NCBI GenBank assembly: GCA_023436205.1
Contig: JAEZKC010000126.1
Location: forward strand, 1-13,436
Direction: 5' to 3'
Source of the DNA: Fibrobacterota bacterium
GTDB taxonomy: Bacteria > Fibrobacterota > Chitinivibrionia > Chitinivibrionales > Chitinispirillaceae
Length of the DNA stretch: 13,436 nucleotides
Of this stretch, positions 1-6,156 are shown in pieces. A program made the translations under genes and the position numbers. Below the pieces are notes generated by a model. It searched no databases and was not told where the DNA came from. It saw nothing but the letters and a program-made list of their open reading frames with translations. How positions within the stretch are numbered: position 1 is the first letter of the stretch; each line of letters opens with the position of its first letter.

Positions 1-725
1 GCGAAGTAATTACTTGCAGAAGTATGCAAGGGCAGAAGCTTAAGCCTGCGCGGTTTGGCGATGTTCATCTGCATCTGCTCTCTAAAGAGGTAAAAGGGGA
101 GACTCAGTATAGCCTAAATGTGATTCAGCTTCTGGATGGATCGATGAATGATTGGAAGAAAGCGAAACCTAAATTGACGTGGGAATTTGGGGGGCAGAAG
201 TTTGAGTTTGTAAAAGTGAACCCTCTCAACGGGAGATTAGTGGTAAATGTCCCTTTTACGGAGGACATGGTGGGATTGAAATCGACTTTACAGGCAGAAG
301 TGACTCAAAGTCCATCGAAATTTGATGGGATGATGGTGGAAATGCCAGGGCAGAATACAAGCATAACTATGGCACCCAGTTTGGACGATTTAACAATAAT
401 TCAAACAAAAACGGAGATAACAATCACGCTTTGGGCTAAATGCATACCTCCAAATAGATTTGTAAAATTTATCATCACAAAACAAGATGCATCAGACAAA
501 GAAAACCAGTGTATTTTCAAAAAGTTAGCCTATTCAGTTACCGGACCTGGTGGTTATTGCAAAATTAACAGTATTGGCCAGTATGAGGCGGTATTGAATA
601 AAAGCAGATTACAAACAGGACATGTATTGTTTCTTAGAATCTTGATGGTACCAACAATGGATGGGACAATTGATGTATTTGGTCAAACCGTCAACGAGAT
701 TAGCAATGAGATAAGAATAATCTAA
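1..725 (+). CDS. Unknown protein, 5' end probably cut by window edge
   Basis: I do not recognise this protein. The reading frame is open from position 3 to the TAA at 723-725. The first ATG in the window (24) has no good ribosome binding site, so the real start may lie upstream; counted from that ATG the protein has 233 residues. The visible part is hydrophilic, has no membrane segment, and looks rich in alternating beta-strand patterns, with Cys near residues 140, 164 and 179. The stop codon overlaps the Shine-Dalgarno sequence of the next gene, so the two are probably co-transcribed and translationally coupled. By hand count GC is about 44% over 61-360 and falls to about 33-35% over 361-540, a change of composition inside the gene. 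It could be an exported or surface-associated protein like its neighbour, but nothing here proves that. Confidence 0.55.
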   Translation, partial: EVITCRSMQGQKLKPARFGDVHLHLLSKEVKGETQYSLNVIQLLDGSMNDWKKAKPKLTWEFGGQKFEFVKVNPLNGRLVVNVPFTEDMVGLKSTLQAEVTQSPSKFDGMMVEMPGQNTSITMAPSLDDLTIIQTKTEITITLWAKCIPPNRFVKFIITKQDASDKENQCIFKKLAYSVTGPGGYCKINSIGQYEAVLNKSRLQTGHVLFLRILMVPTMDGTIDVFGQTVNEISNEIRII

Positions 726-729
726 GGAG
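724..729 (+). promoter_or_regulatory. Ribosome binding site for the secreted protein at 736
   Basis: AAGGAG lies 6 nt before the ATG at 736. Its first two bases are the last two of the TAA stop of the preceding gene, which suggests translational coupling and fixes the start of the downstream gene. Confidence 0.75.
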
Positions 730-735
730 CCAAAT

Positions 736-1677
736 ATGATTCGGTTTACCCTATTTGCAGTTACGATATTTATTTCGTTTGTATCCGCAGATGATACAAA
801 AGAAATTTTTGACATACACAACTACTCACACTTAAGAAATCAAAAAGTTTTCATTTCACAGTGGGCAATAGACAGTTCCGAATTACAGGCTAACACTAAT
901 GAAATTATTCTCAGAGTGGGAAGTTTGGCTAATTTATCTGGATTATACGGTGCTGTTTGGAGCAATTCTGATTGGGTGAGTATACGTTTAGCAACATTAG
1001 AAGATACTCAATACCTCTGGAATAAGCGCGCTAAAGAATTATGTATAAAATCGGGCCTTGATAGTAAATGTTTGATACCACCTGTTACAATTCAAGTTGG
1101 CGGTTACCGAAATTATGATTTCAAAGGTAATGCGGGATACTTTTCATTGTCAAATGAATTTTGCTTCAACATAACAGATTCAGCTGCAATAGCTCTTAAT
1201 ATTGATACATTATTCGACGGCATAAGTTATGGAAATTCAAAATTAAAAGCAAAATTGAACAGAAATAATGTAAAACAATATTCCTTTCAAATAGTAGTTA
1301 CGTCGGGCACAACAGGTTATGAGAACTATAAATATCGATCTCAACAATTCGACACCACCTTTACCACCTATCCAACCTACCGTCTTTTCCATATAGACAA
1401 TGGCGAAGGGGTTTTTGTCATCTCCGGCGGAGACCCGGAAAACGAGGGCGATCTGGTTTGTGAATTTTCCATAACCAAAATGGGAGGGCAGTATAAAAAT
1501 TTCTTTAACGATCTGGTAATTGGTGACAGCGTGGTGCATCAGACCATCTACTCGGTTGACGGTTCCTACGTCAAAAGAAACCGCATCGAAACAGATGAGA
1601 AAACCGGCCGCAGAATGAGCTACAAAGCCCGTTATCACGGTATGTGGCTGCCGGATAATGAGAAGGAATCTAAATAG
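736..1677 (+). CDS. Secreted protein of unknown function
   Basis: This 313-residue protein has no recognisable family. The start is set by AAGGAG at 724-729. Residues 1-18 form a classical signal peptide: Met-Ile-Arg, a hydrophobic stretch, and cleavage predicted after Val-Ser-Ala. The mature protein is therefore likely periplasmic or surface-exposed. It is aromatic- and Asn-rich and looks mostly beta, with Cys near residues 103, 112, 143 and 242 that could form disulfides. The C-terminal tail (about 285-313) is basic and polar. Base composition changes within the gene: 1201-1320 is only about 25-30% GC by hand count, while 1381-1677 is about 45-50%, close to the rest of the window. This suggests the two parts have different histories, or strong compositional relaxation in the first part. 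It follows the unknown gene upstream by 10 nt and faces the ABC operon tail-to-tail. Confidence 0.75.
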   Translation: MIRFTLFAVTIFISFVSADDTKEIFDIHNYSHLRNQKVFISQWAIDSSELQANTNEIILRVGSLANLSGLYGAVWSNSDWVSIRLATLEDTQYLWNKRAKELCIKSGLDSKCLIPPVTIQVGGYRNYDFKGNAGYFSLSNEFCFNITDSAAIALNIDTLFDGISYGNSKLKAKLNRNNVKQYSFQIVVTSGTTGYENYKYRSQQFDTTFTTYPTYRLFHIDNGEGVFVISGGDPENEGDLVCEFSITKMGGQYKNFFNDLVIGDSVVHQTIYSVDGSYVKRNRIETDEKTGRRMSYKARYHGMWLPDNEKESK

Positions 1678-1733
1678 TGGCTATTGAATGGGGCAGCACC
1701 ATTTCCGGTTCGGCAGAATTTGGAATGAACCGT

Positions 1734-1766
1734 GCTTCGACTCCGGCGGACCTACGCTCAGCATGA
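1734..1766 (-). repeat. REP-like dispersed 33-nt repeat, copy C
   Basis: Read on the minus strand, this copy begins TCATGCTGAGCGTAGG and ends GGAGTCGAAGC. It matches the copy at 12593-12625 at 32 of 33 positions, in inverted orientation. Its ends are complementary (GCT with AGC) and the centre has a CTCCG/CGGAC near-palindrome. It lies in the 116-bp gap between two convergent genes, where it could act as a bidirectional transcript end. Repeats with the same core (tcat-N-ctgagc ... gtcgaag) recur in many environmental bacterial genomes as I remember them; that is recollection, not a search. Confidence 0.8.
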
Positions 1767-1793
1767 ACAGACCTGAGTACGAGGACGAGGGGA

Positions 1794-2501
1794 TCAGGAG
1801 TTATCCGCAGTAATATACCTTACAAACGCATCCTCCAGTGTCTCGCCCTCCCCCACTATCTCCGACAACTTTCCCTTCGCAAGGATCTTGCCCCGATTCA
1901 TGATGGCAGCGCTATCACAAAGCCGCTCCACCTCTGAAAGTATGTGAGAATTAAGCAGAATGGTGACACCCCGGTTCTTCAGATCTTCCAGAATGATGCG
2001 GAACTCCCGGTGGCCAATCGGATCCAGACCGGTCGATGGTTCGTCAAGGATAAGCAGCTGAGGATTGCAGAGAAGCGCCGCCGCCAGCCCAAGCCGCTGC
2101 ATCATACCCTTCGAGTAGCCACCGATCCTTACAAATTCCTTTCCCTTAAGCCCCACCTTTTCGATAAGCGGCATAATCCGGCTCTGCGCCTCTACATCGT
2201 CCCGTATGGAGGCAGTCCTTTTCAAGTAAGTGATGGCATTCAGGTGCTGCGGCAGACGGATATTCTCGGCCAGATAGCCCAGCCCCTTTCTCGATTGACT
2301 GTCGCCGCTGGGAAGGCCGTTTACTTTGGAGGTCCCGCTGTCGGGTCGGGTGAAATCAAGAAGGATTCTGATGATAGTGGTTTTGCCGGCTCCGTTAGGC
2401 CCCAGCAGTGCGAAAGCTTCACCTTTGGAAACATTCAACGAAACGCCGTCAAGCGCTTTGTTTTTACCATAGTTCTTCACCAAATCTGTAAGCTCTATCA
2501 T
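1794..2501 (-). CDS. ABC transporter ATP-binding protein
   Basis: Predicted ATPase subunit of an ABC transporter of the NatA/CcmA/DrrA-like exporter group, 235 residues, which would act at the inner face of the cytoplasmic membrane. Walker A is GPNGAGKT (34-41), the signature helix is YSKGMMQRLGLA (from 129), Walker B is LLILDEP (149-155) with catalytic Glu154, the D-loop is STGLDP, and the switch His is His186 in NSH. The Q-loop position reads GYLAEN, with Glu instead of Gln, a variant I recall from this subgroup. I chose the ATG at 2501: GGAG at 2511-2514 sits 9 nt upstream, the start is one base after the upstream stop, and family members begin at this point. Longer starts at 2516 and 2528 (GTG) lack good ribosome binding sites. 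No permease gene follows: the next gene downstream converges, so the partner must be elsewhere. The substrate is unknown. Confidence 0.93.
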   Translation of the reverse strand: MIELTDLVKNYGKNKALDGVSLNVSKGEAFALLGPNGAGKTTIIRILLDFTRPDSGTSKVNGLPSGDSQSRKGLGYLAENIRLPQHLNAITYLKRTASIRDDVEAQSRIMPLIEKVGLKGKEFVRIGGYSKGMMQRLGLAAALLCNPQLLILDEPSTGLDPIGHREFRIILEDLKNRGVTILLNSHILSEVERLCDSAAIMNRGKILAKGKLSEIVGEGETLEDAFVRYITADNS

Positions 2502-2502
2502 A

Positions 2503-3756
2503 TTATCGTTCTCCATTGAGAAGATCACTCTTCTGCTTTACCGCAAGAGGTTTCCAGCACTTTTCCAATGGAGCCAGTCGACGACGGTCTCCAGCCGATA
2601 CCTTGGCAGCCACCTGATCACCAAGATAGTTTTGCGCAGCAGTAAAGGCCAAATCTGATTCAACTGAAATATCCGGCTGTATGCCGACAAGGTCATAGGC
2701 TGCGCCGGAAACTGGCCAGAAGAGAAGACTTGTCACTTTGGCCACACAGGAATCCGGCCCCACGCCATAGATCTGGCCTCGCGCCTTGCCGTAGGTACGG
2801 GTTCCGAACGTCACCACATCCGGACGGGCGCTTTTCAGTCCCGCAATCACCACCTCCGAAGCGCTGGCTGTCCACTCATTCATAAGCACAAGCAGCTTTT
2901 TTGATACGGCCTTACCGCCGCTATCCGTTCTGACCACTACAGAATCTTCAAACACCATGTGGGTAGCTGCATCATACCCACGCTCAAAGGAGTTGATTAT
3001 AGCAGTACCGGGTTCCACAAGGTGGGAAATGACATCTTCACACTGAGTAAGGTACCCTCCACCGTTGTTGCGCAAATCAAGGATAAGCGTCTGAGCCCAT
3101 ACGGTACTGTCAAGAGCGTCTGAAAACTCCCGGGATGTTCCACCCGGATAAGCAGTCTCATTAAGGAAGGAAAGAACCTGAATAAAGGCAGTGGCACTGT
3201 CCACTTTTTCCCAGAAAACCGTAGGAGAAGAATAAAGAGCATACGTGAGCTCTTTCACCATTACCGTTTCACTGCGCTTAACAGTAAGCGAAACCTTGTC
3301 ACCGACTTCCCCGTAAAGGAGATTTCCGAACTCTTTAAAGGTAATACCTTCAAGAGAAACACTCCCCACGAAAGTTAGGGTGTCCCCGACTAAAATGCCC
3401 CCCTTCTGCGCCGGAGCATTGGGAAACACATTCAGCACCACATAGCCCGTAGAGACAGAATCCACCCTGATCCCCACTCCACTTCGCACCGTTGAGAGCA
3501 TGCCGAAAAACTCGTAGCGCTGATCGGGAGGATAATACTTTGTAAATGGCTCATTCACATACTGATACAATTCAAGAGGATCTTCGAAAGCGTAAAGGTC
3601 GGGGGGCAGTTTGTTTCTGAAGATGAAGAAGGCATCCAGCATGTCTGCAGCAAATCTGTACCTTTCAGGAGCACTGTCTTCACTCTGAGACGAAGGGAAT
3701 ATGCAGGAACTTACAACCATCATAACTGCAAGCAGTGCAAGCACCAGTTTTTTCAT
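2503..3756 (-). CDS. S41 family C-terminal processing peptidase, lipoprotein
   Basis: Predicted serine protease of the CtpA/Prc family, 417 residues. Residues 1-18 are a lipoprotein signal (Lys-Lys, hydrophobic core, Val-Ser-Ser-Cys with Cys18 as lipidation site), so it probably acts in the periplasm anchored to a membrane. A PDZ domain covers about 92-160. The S41 catalytic core follows, with DLRNNGGG at 227-234, the nucleophile Ser298 in TASASE, and the general base Lys324 in GKARGQ. Ser-to-Lys spacing is 26, one more than in E. coli Prc as I remember it. The family cleaves near protein C termini, and the PDZ domain binds the substrate tail or gates activity. The start overlaps the upstream HAD stop in an ATGA, and AAGGA at 3766-3770 lies 9 nt upstream. 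It is followed one base later by the ABC ATPase. The link between the protease and the other two genes is not evident. Confidence 0.93.
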   Translation of the reverse strand: MKKLVLALLAVMMVVSSCIFPSSQSEDSAPERYRFAADMLDAFFIFRNKLPPDLYAFEDPLELYQYVNEPFTKYYPPDQRYEFFGMLSTVRSGVGIRVDSVSTGYVVLNVFPNAPAQKGGILVGDTLTFVGSVSLEGITFKEFGNLLYGEVGDKVSLTVKRSETVMVKELTYALYSSPTVFWEKVDSATAFIQVLSFLNETAYPGGTSREFSDALDSTVWAQTLILDLRNNGGGYLTQCEDVISHLVEPGTAIINSFERGYDAATHMVFEDSVVVRTDSGGKAVSKKLLVLMNEWTASASEVVIAGLKSARPDVVTFGTRTYGKARGQIYGVGPDSCVAKVTSLLFWPVSGAAYDLVGIQPDISVESDLAFTAAQNYLGDQVAAKVSAGDRRRLAPLEKCWKPLAVKQKSDLLNGER

Positions 3757-4394
3757 ACCACCAGTTCCTTCATGGCTGTTATGACATACGTGGGTTTGAC
3801 CGCAAACGTTTGGGAATCACAGCGGCTCCAGTTTACAAAGGCAGTATCCGTTCCGGCGGATGCCCCGCATTCAATATCGAAGGAGGCGTCTCCGACGAAG
3901 AGTCCCTCTGAAGGCTCACTGCACCCAAGCATTTCCATAGCCTTGAGAGCCGGTTCAGGGTTGGGCTTATGCTTCAGCGTCTCCTCCGGAGAAATAATCA
4001 CATCAAACAGGCCAAGAATTTTTGTCTCCAGCAGGAACATCTCAAGCGACGGCTTGAGCCTTGAAGATACTACCCCAAGCTTCTTGCCCTTGAGTTTGAG
4101 CAGCTGCACCGTTTCCGCGACGCCGGGAAAGAGCCGGATGTAGTCGCGAAAGATCGAAAGCTGGTATCCCATGTGCACCTTTTTGTAATCCTCGAAAAAC
4201 TGATCGGTGACCTCTCCCAGATACACCTCAAGCTGCCCTCGCAAAGGCAGCCCGATATTGGAATACACCATATCCTGAGAAACCATCGGCTTATTAAAGT
4301 GTTTAAAGGAGTGTTCGAAGCAGCGCCAGATCATCTCGGTGGTGTCAAACAGGGTGCCATCAGCATCAAACAGATAGAATTGGTAATCCTTCAT
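3753..4394 (-). CDS. HAD-family phosphatase (phosphoglycolate phosphatase-like)
   Basis: Predicted cytoplasmic phosphohydrolase, 213 residues, resembling the Gph/PpaX group (phosphoglycolate phosphatase or pyrophosphatase PpaX). Motif I is DADGTLFD with nucleophile Asp10 and acid/base Asp12. An all-alpha cap lies roughly at 16-85. Motif II is the Ser in VVSSR (110-111), motif III is Lys143 in HKPNPEP, and motif IV is GDASFD with Asp169 and Asp173 for Mg2+. All catalytic residues are present. The substrate cannot be set from sequence; the family is promiscuous. I prefer the ATG at 4394 to one at 4421 because the family begins just before the DxD motif and a purine-rich AGAGAG lies upstream, while the longer start has no site. 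It is the first gene of the minus-strand operon, and its TGA overlaps the ATG of the S41 peptidase gene by 4 nt, so translation is probably coupled. Confidence 0.92.
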   Translation of the reverse strand: MKDYQFYLFDADGTLFDTTEMIWRCFEHSFKHFNKPMVSQDMVYSNIGLPLRGQLEVYLGEVTDQFFEDYKKVHMGYQLSIFRDYIRLFPGVAETVQLLKLKGKKLGVVSSRLKPSLEMFLLETKILGLFDVIISPEETLKHKPNPEPALKAMEMLGCSEPSEGLFVGDASFDIECGASAGTDTAFVNWSRCDSQTFAVKPTYVITAMKELVV

Positions 4395-4477
4395 CGGTCT
4401 CTCTTGCAGGTGGTGAAGCATAATATTACAGTAAGAAATATAAATGCAGGAGACAAGGATTTGGCCGGATTTCGCGG

Positions 4478-4483
4478 ATTATA
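4478..4483 (-). promoter_or_regulatory. Candidate -10 box for the HAD-S41-ABC operon
   Basis: A perfect TATAAT is read on the minus strand about 84 bp before the HAD start, within the divergent gap shared with hisH. The -35 region 17 nt upstream (AACAGA) is poor, so this is only a candidate. I could not find a convincing promoter for hisH in the same gap. Confidence 0.3.
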
Positions 4484-4615
4484 AGACCGTTCAGCCTTAA
4501 TCTGTTTCAGTGCACACCTGCAATAACATATTTTTCCAATCCAGACAGCCTGGATATTGCAGCAATTAACCCGGCCAACGTTTTCGATACGTGGCCTCAC
4601 CTTCAGGAAGTCTCT

Positions 4616-5236
4616 ATGATTGCCATAGTGGATTACGAAGCGGGCAATTTGACATCAGTCAAACGGGCGCTTGATTATTTAGGTATAGCAAATGTGATCA
4701 GCCCCGACCCCCATACCATCACCAATGCCTCACGAGTGATTTTTCCGGGAGTGGGCCACGCCTCCTCTGCCATGGAGGTGCTTAAAAAACGGAAGCTTGA
4801 CACTGCACTCAAAACAGCGCTCGACAAGGGAACTCCCATACTGGGGATCTGCCTGGGGACCCAGATAATTCTGTCCCGCTCCGAGGAGGGCGATACTGAA
4901 TGTCTGGGACTTGTCGACGGGTGCTGCCCGCGTTTTGACCTAAAGGATAAGAGCCTGAAAATCCCCCACATGGGATGGGACTCAATCCGTATCACCAGTG
5001 ATCACCCGGTTCTGGCTGACATCAAAGCAACTGACGAGTTCTATTTCGTTCACTCGTATTATCCCTGTCCATCCGACAGTGCCGATGTAAAGGCTGTGTG
5101 CGATTACGAAATTGAATTCGCCGCCATTATCGGCAGAAAAAACCTTATTGCCACGCAGTTCCACCCTGAAAAGAGCGGACCTGCAGGGCTCTCCATTTTA
5201 AAGAATTTTTCACTTTGGGACGGTTCCGCATGCTGA
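4616..5236 (+). CDS. hisH: Imidazole glycerol phosphate synthase, glutaminase subunit HisH
   Basis: HisH hydrolyses glutamine and channels ammonia to HisF in the fifth step of histidine synthesis, in the cytoplasm. The protein has 206 residues, the usual length. It is a class I glutamine amidotransferase: N-terminal IVDYEAGNLTSV, FPGVGHA near 43-49, nucleophile Cys79 in GICLGTQ, and His183 and Glu185 in QFHPEKSG complete the triad. PHMGWD (117-122) is typical of HisH at the HisF interface. AGGA at 4605-4608 lies 7 nt before the ATG. Its stop lies inside hisF, giving a 7-nt overlap, which fits the 1:1 complex of the two products. No other his gene is present in the window; the upstream neighbour is divergent. 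Confidence 0.96.
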   Translation: MIAIVDYEAGNLTSVKRALDYLGIANVISPDPHTITNASRVIFPGVGHASSAMEVLKKRKLDTALKTALDKGTPILGICLGTQIILSRSEEGDTECLGLVDGCCPRFDLKDKSLKIPHMGWDSIRITSDHPVLADIKATDEFYFVHSYYPCPSDSADVKAVCDYEIEFAAIIGRKNLIATQFHPEKSGPAGLSILKNFSLWDGSAC

Positions 5237-6006
5237 GTAAAAGAGTGATCTCCTGTCTTGACGTGAGAAACGGCAGACTGGCTAAAAGCGTAAAATTCGT
5301 CAATACCCAGGATATCGGCGACCCGGTGGTGACCGCCGAAAAATACTACAACGACGGCATCGATGAACTGGTTTTCTACGATATCACCGCCTCAAGCGAC
5401 AACCGCAACATCATGATAGATGTGGTGAGCGAAGTGGCCTCCCGCATCTTCATCCCCTTTTCAGTGGGTGGAGGCCTGCGTACGGTGGATGACTGCATGA
5501 GAGTTCGCATGGCGGGGGCGGAAAAGGTAAATGTAAACACCGCCGCCGTTTCCAACCCTGACCTGATAAGCCAGGCCGCACGGATTCTGGGAAATCAGGC
5601 TGTGGTGCTTTCCATGGATGTACTCAAAGTGGGCAAAAGCGACTCCATCCCATGCGGCTACGAAATAGTCACCCATGGCGGCCGTACCCACACCGGTATT
5701 GATGCACTTGAATGGGCACGCCGAGGCGAACAGCTCGGTGCAGGCGAACTGGTGGTGAATTCCATCGATGCCGACGGCACCAAGGATGGCTACGAACTGA
5801 CACTTACCCGCATGATTGCCGACGCGGTGAATATCCCGGTCATCGCCTCCGGTGGTGGCGGTAAACCGGAACACCTGTACGATGTGCTCACCGAGGGTCA
5901 TGCCGATGCAGCTCTCATTGCATCCATGCTTCACTATGGAGAATACACCATCAGGGAAGTCAAAGAATACCTTATCGGCAGGGGACTCAAGATTCGCATG
6001 ACCTGA
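5230..6006 (+). CDS. hisF: Imidazole glycerol phosphate synthase, cyclase subunit HisF
   Basis: HisF uses ammonia from HisH to convert PRFAR into imidazole glycerol phosphate and AICAR, feeding both histidine and purine metabolism. The protein is a 258-residue (beta-alpha)8 barrel. Starting at the ATG at 5230 (MLSKRV...), the catalytic acids fall exactly at Asp11 (SCLDV) and Asp130 (LSMDV), as in Thermotoga HisF numbering. A longer in-frame start at 5215 would lie deeper in hisH and is less likely. Phosphate-binding loops are VGGG (79-82) and the ASGGGG region in the C-terminal half, where GGGG replaces the commoner GGAG. Other conserved stretches are DITAS, NSIDADGTK and GEYTIREVKEYL. The sequence type (Ser for Pro at residue 8, KSVKF) resembles HisF from Desulfovibrio-like bacteria. 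An intrinsic terminator follows 40 bp after the stop. Confidence 0.96.
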   Translation: MLSKRVISCLDVRNGRLAKSVKFVNTQDIGDPVVTAEKYYNDGIDELVFYDITASSDNRNIMIDVVSEVASRIFIPFSVGGGLRTVDDCMRVRMAGAEKVNVNTAAVSNPDLISQAARILGNQAVVLSMDVLKVGKSDSIPCGYEIVTHGGRTHTGIDALEWARRGEQLGAGELVVNSIDADGTKDGYELTLTRMIADAVNIPVIASGGGGKPEHLYDVLTEGHADAALIASMLHYGEYTIREVKEYLIGRGLKIRMT

Positions 6007-6045
6007 GGTTCAGCTTCGGGCCAAGACCGCTGCACCTTCGATTTC

Positions 6046-6067
6046 GGCTCCGAAAGGGGCCTTTTTT
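6046..6067 (+). terminator. Intrinsic terminator after hisHF
   Basis: A 6-bp stem GGCTCC/GGGGCC (one G-T pair) closes a GAAA tetraloop and is followed directly by six T residues. It lies 40 bp after hisF and should end the hisHF transcript, separating it from the large gene at 6157. Confidence 0.85.
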
Positions 6068-6080
6068 ACAGGTGCCGCGC

Positions 6081-6110
6081 TTGTAAGTGACCCCACGCCT
6101 ATTATATACT
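6081..6110 (+). promoter_or_regulatory. Candidate promoter for the outer-membrane protein gene
   Basis: TTGTAA (6081-6086) and TATACT (6105-6110) are 18 nt apart, 4/6 and 5/6 matches to sigma-70 boxes. The pair lies just after the hisHF terminator and about 47 bp before the start of the next gene. Position makes it plausible; the match itself is moderate. Confidence 0.4.
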
Positions 6111-6114
6111 TATC

Positions 6115-6126
6115 AGTTCACGAACT
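6115..6126 (+). promoter_or_regulatory. Inverted repeat at the predicted transcription start
   Basis: AGTTC-AC-GAACT is a perfect 5-bp inverted repeat that begins 5 bp after the candidate -10 box, where a repressor could bind. It is short and may be chance. Confidence 0.25.
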
Positions 6127-6156
6127 ACTATTTACCGTTCTCCGGATTTCGAAAAA

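Noticed and set aside
1944..2519. 191-residue plus-strand reading frame
   Set aside because: It is antisense to the ABC ATPase gene, whose motifs are complete. It has no family features or ribosome binding site.
2502..2528. Longer ABC ATPase starts at 2528 (GTG) and 2516 (ATG)
   Set aside because: Neither has a well-placed ribosome binding site, and family alignment by eye begins at the ATG at 2501, which has GGAG 9 nt upstream.
4395..4615. Riboswitch, attenuator or leader peptide in the divergent gap before hisH
   Set aside because: No His-rich leader frame, T-box motif or terminator/antiterminator pair could be seen.
5461..5934. 157-residue minus-strand reading frame inside hisF
   Set aside because: Shadow of the well-supported hisF; its composition reflects the antisense of conserved codons.
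5230..6006. HisF2/WbuZ-type acetamidino sugar enzyme instead of histidine HisF
   Set aside because: Asp11 and Asp130 are both present and the phosphate loops are largely intact. HisF2 proteins as I recall them have a changed CLLL-type N-terminus, and no WbpG-like gene is in the window.
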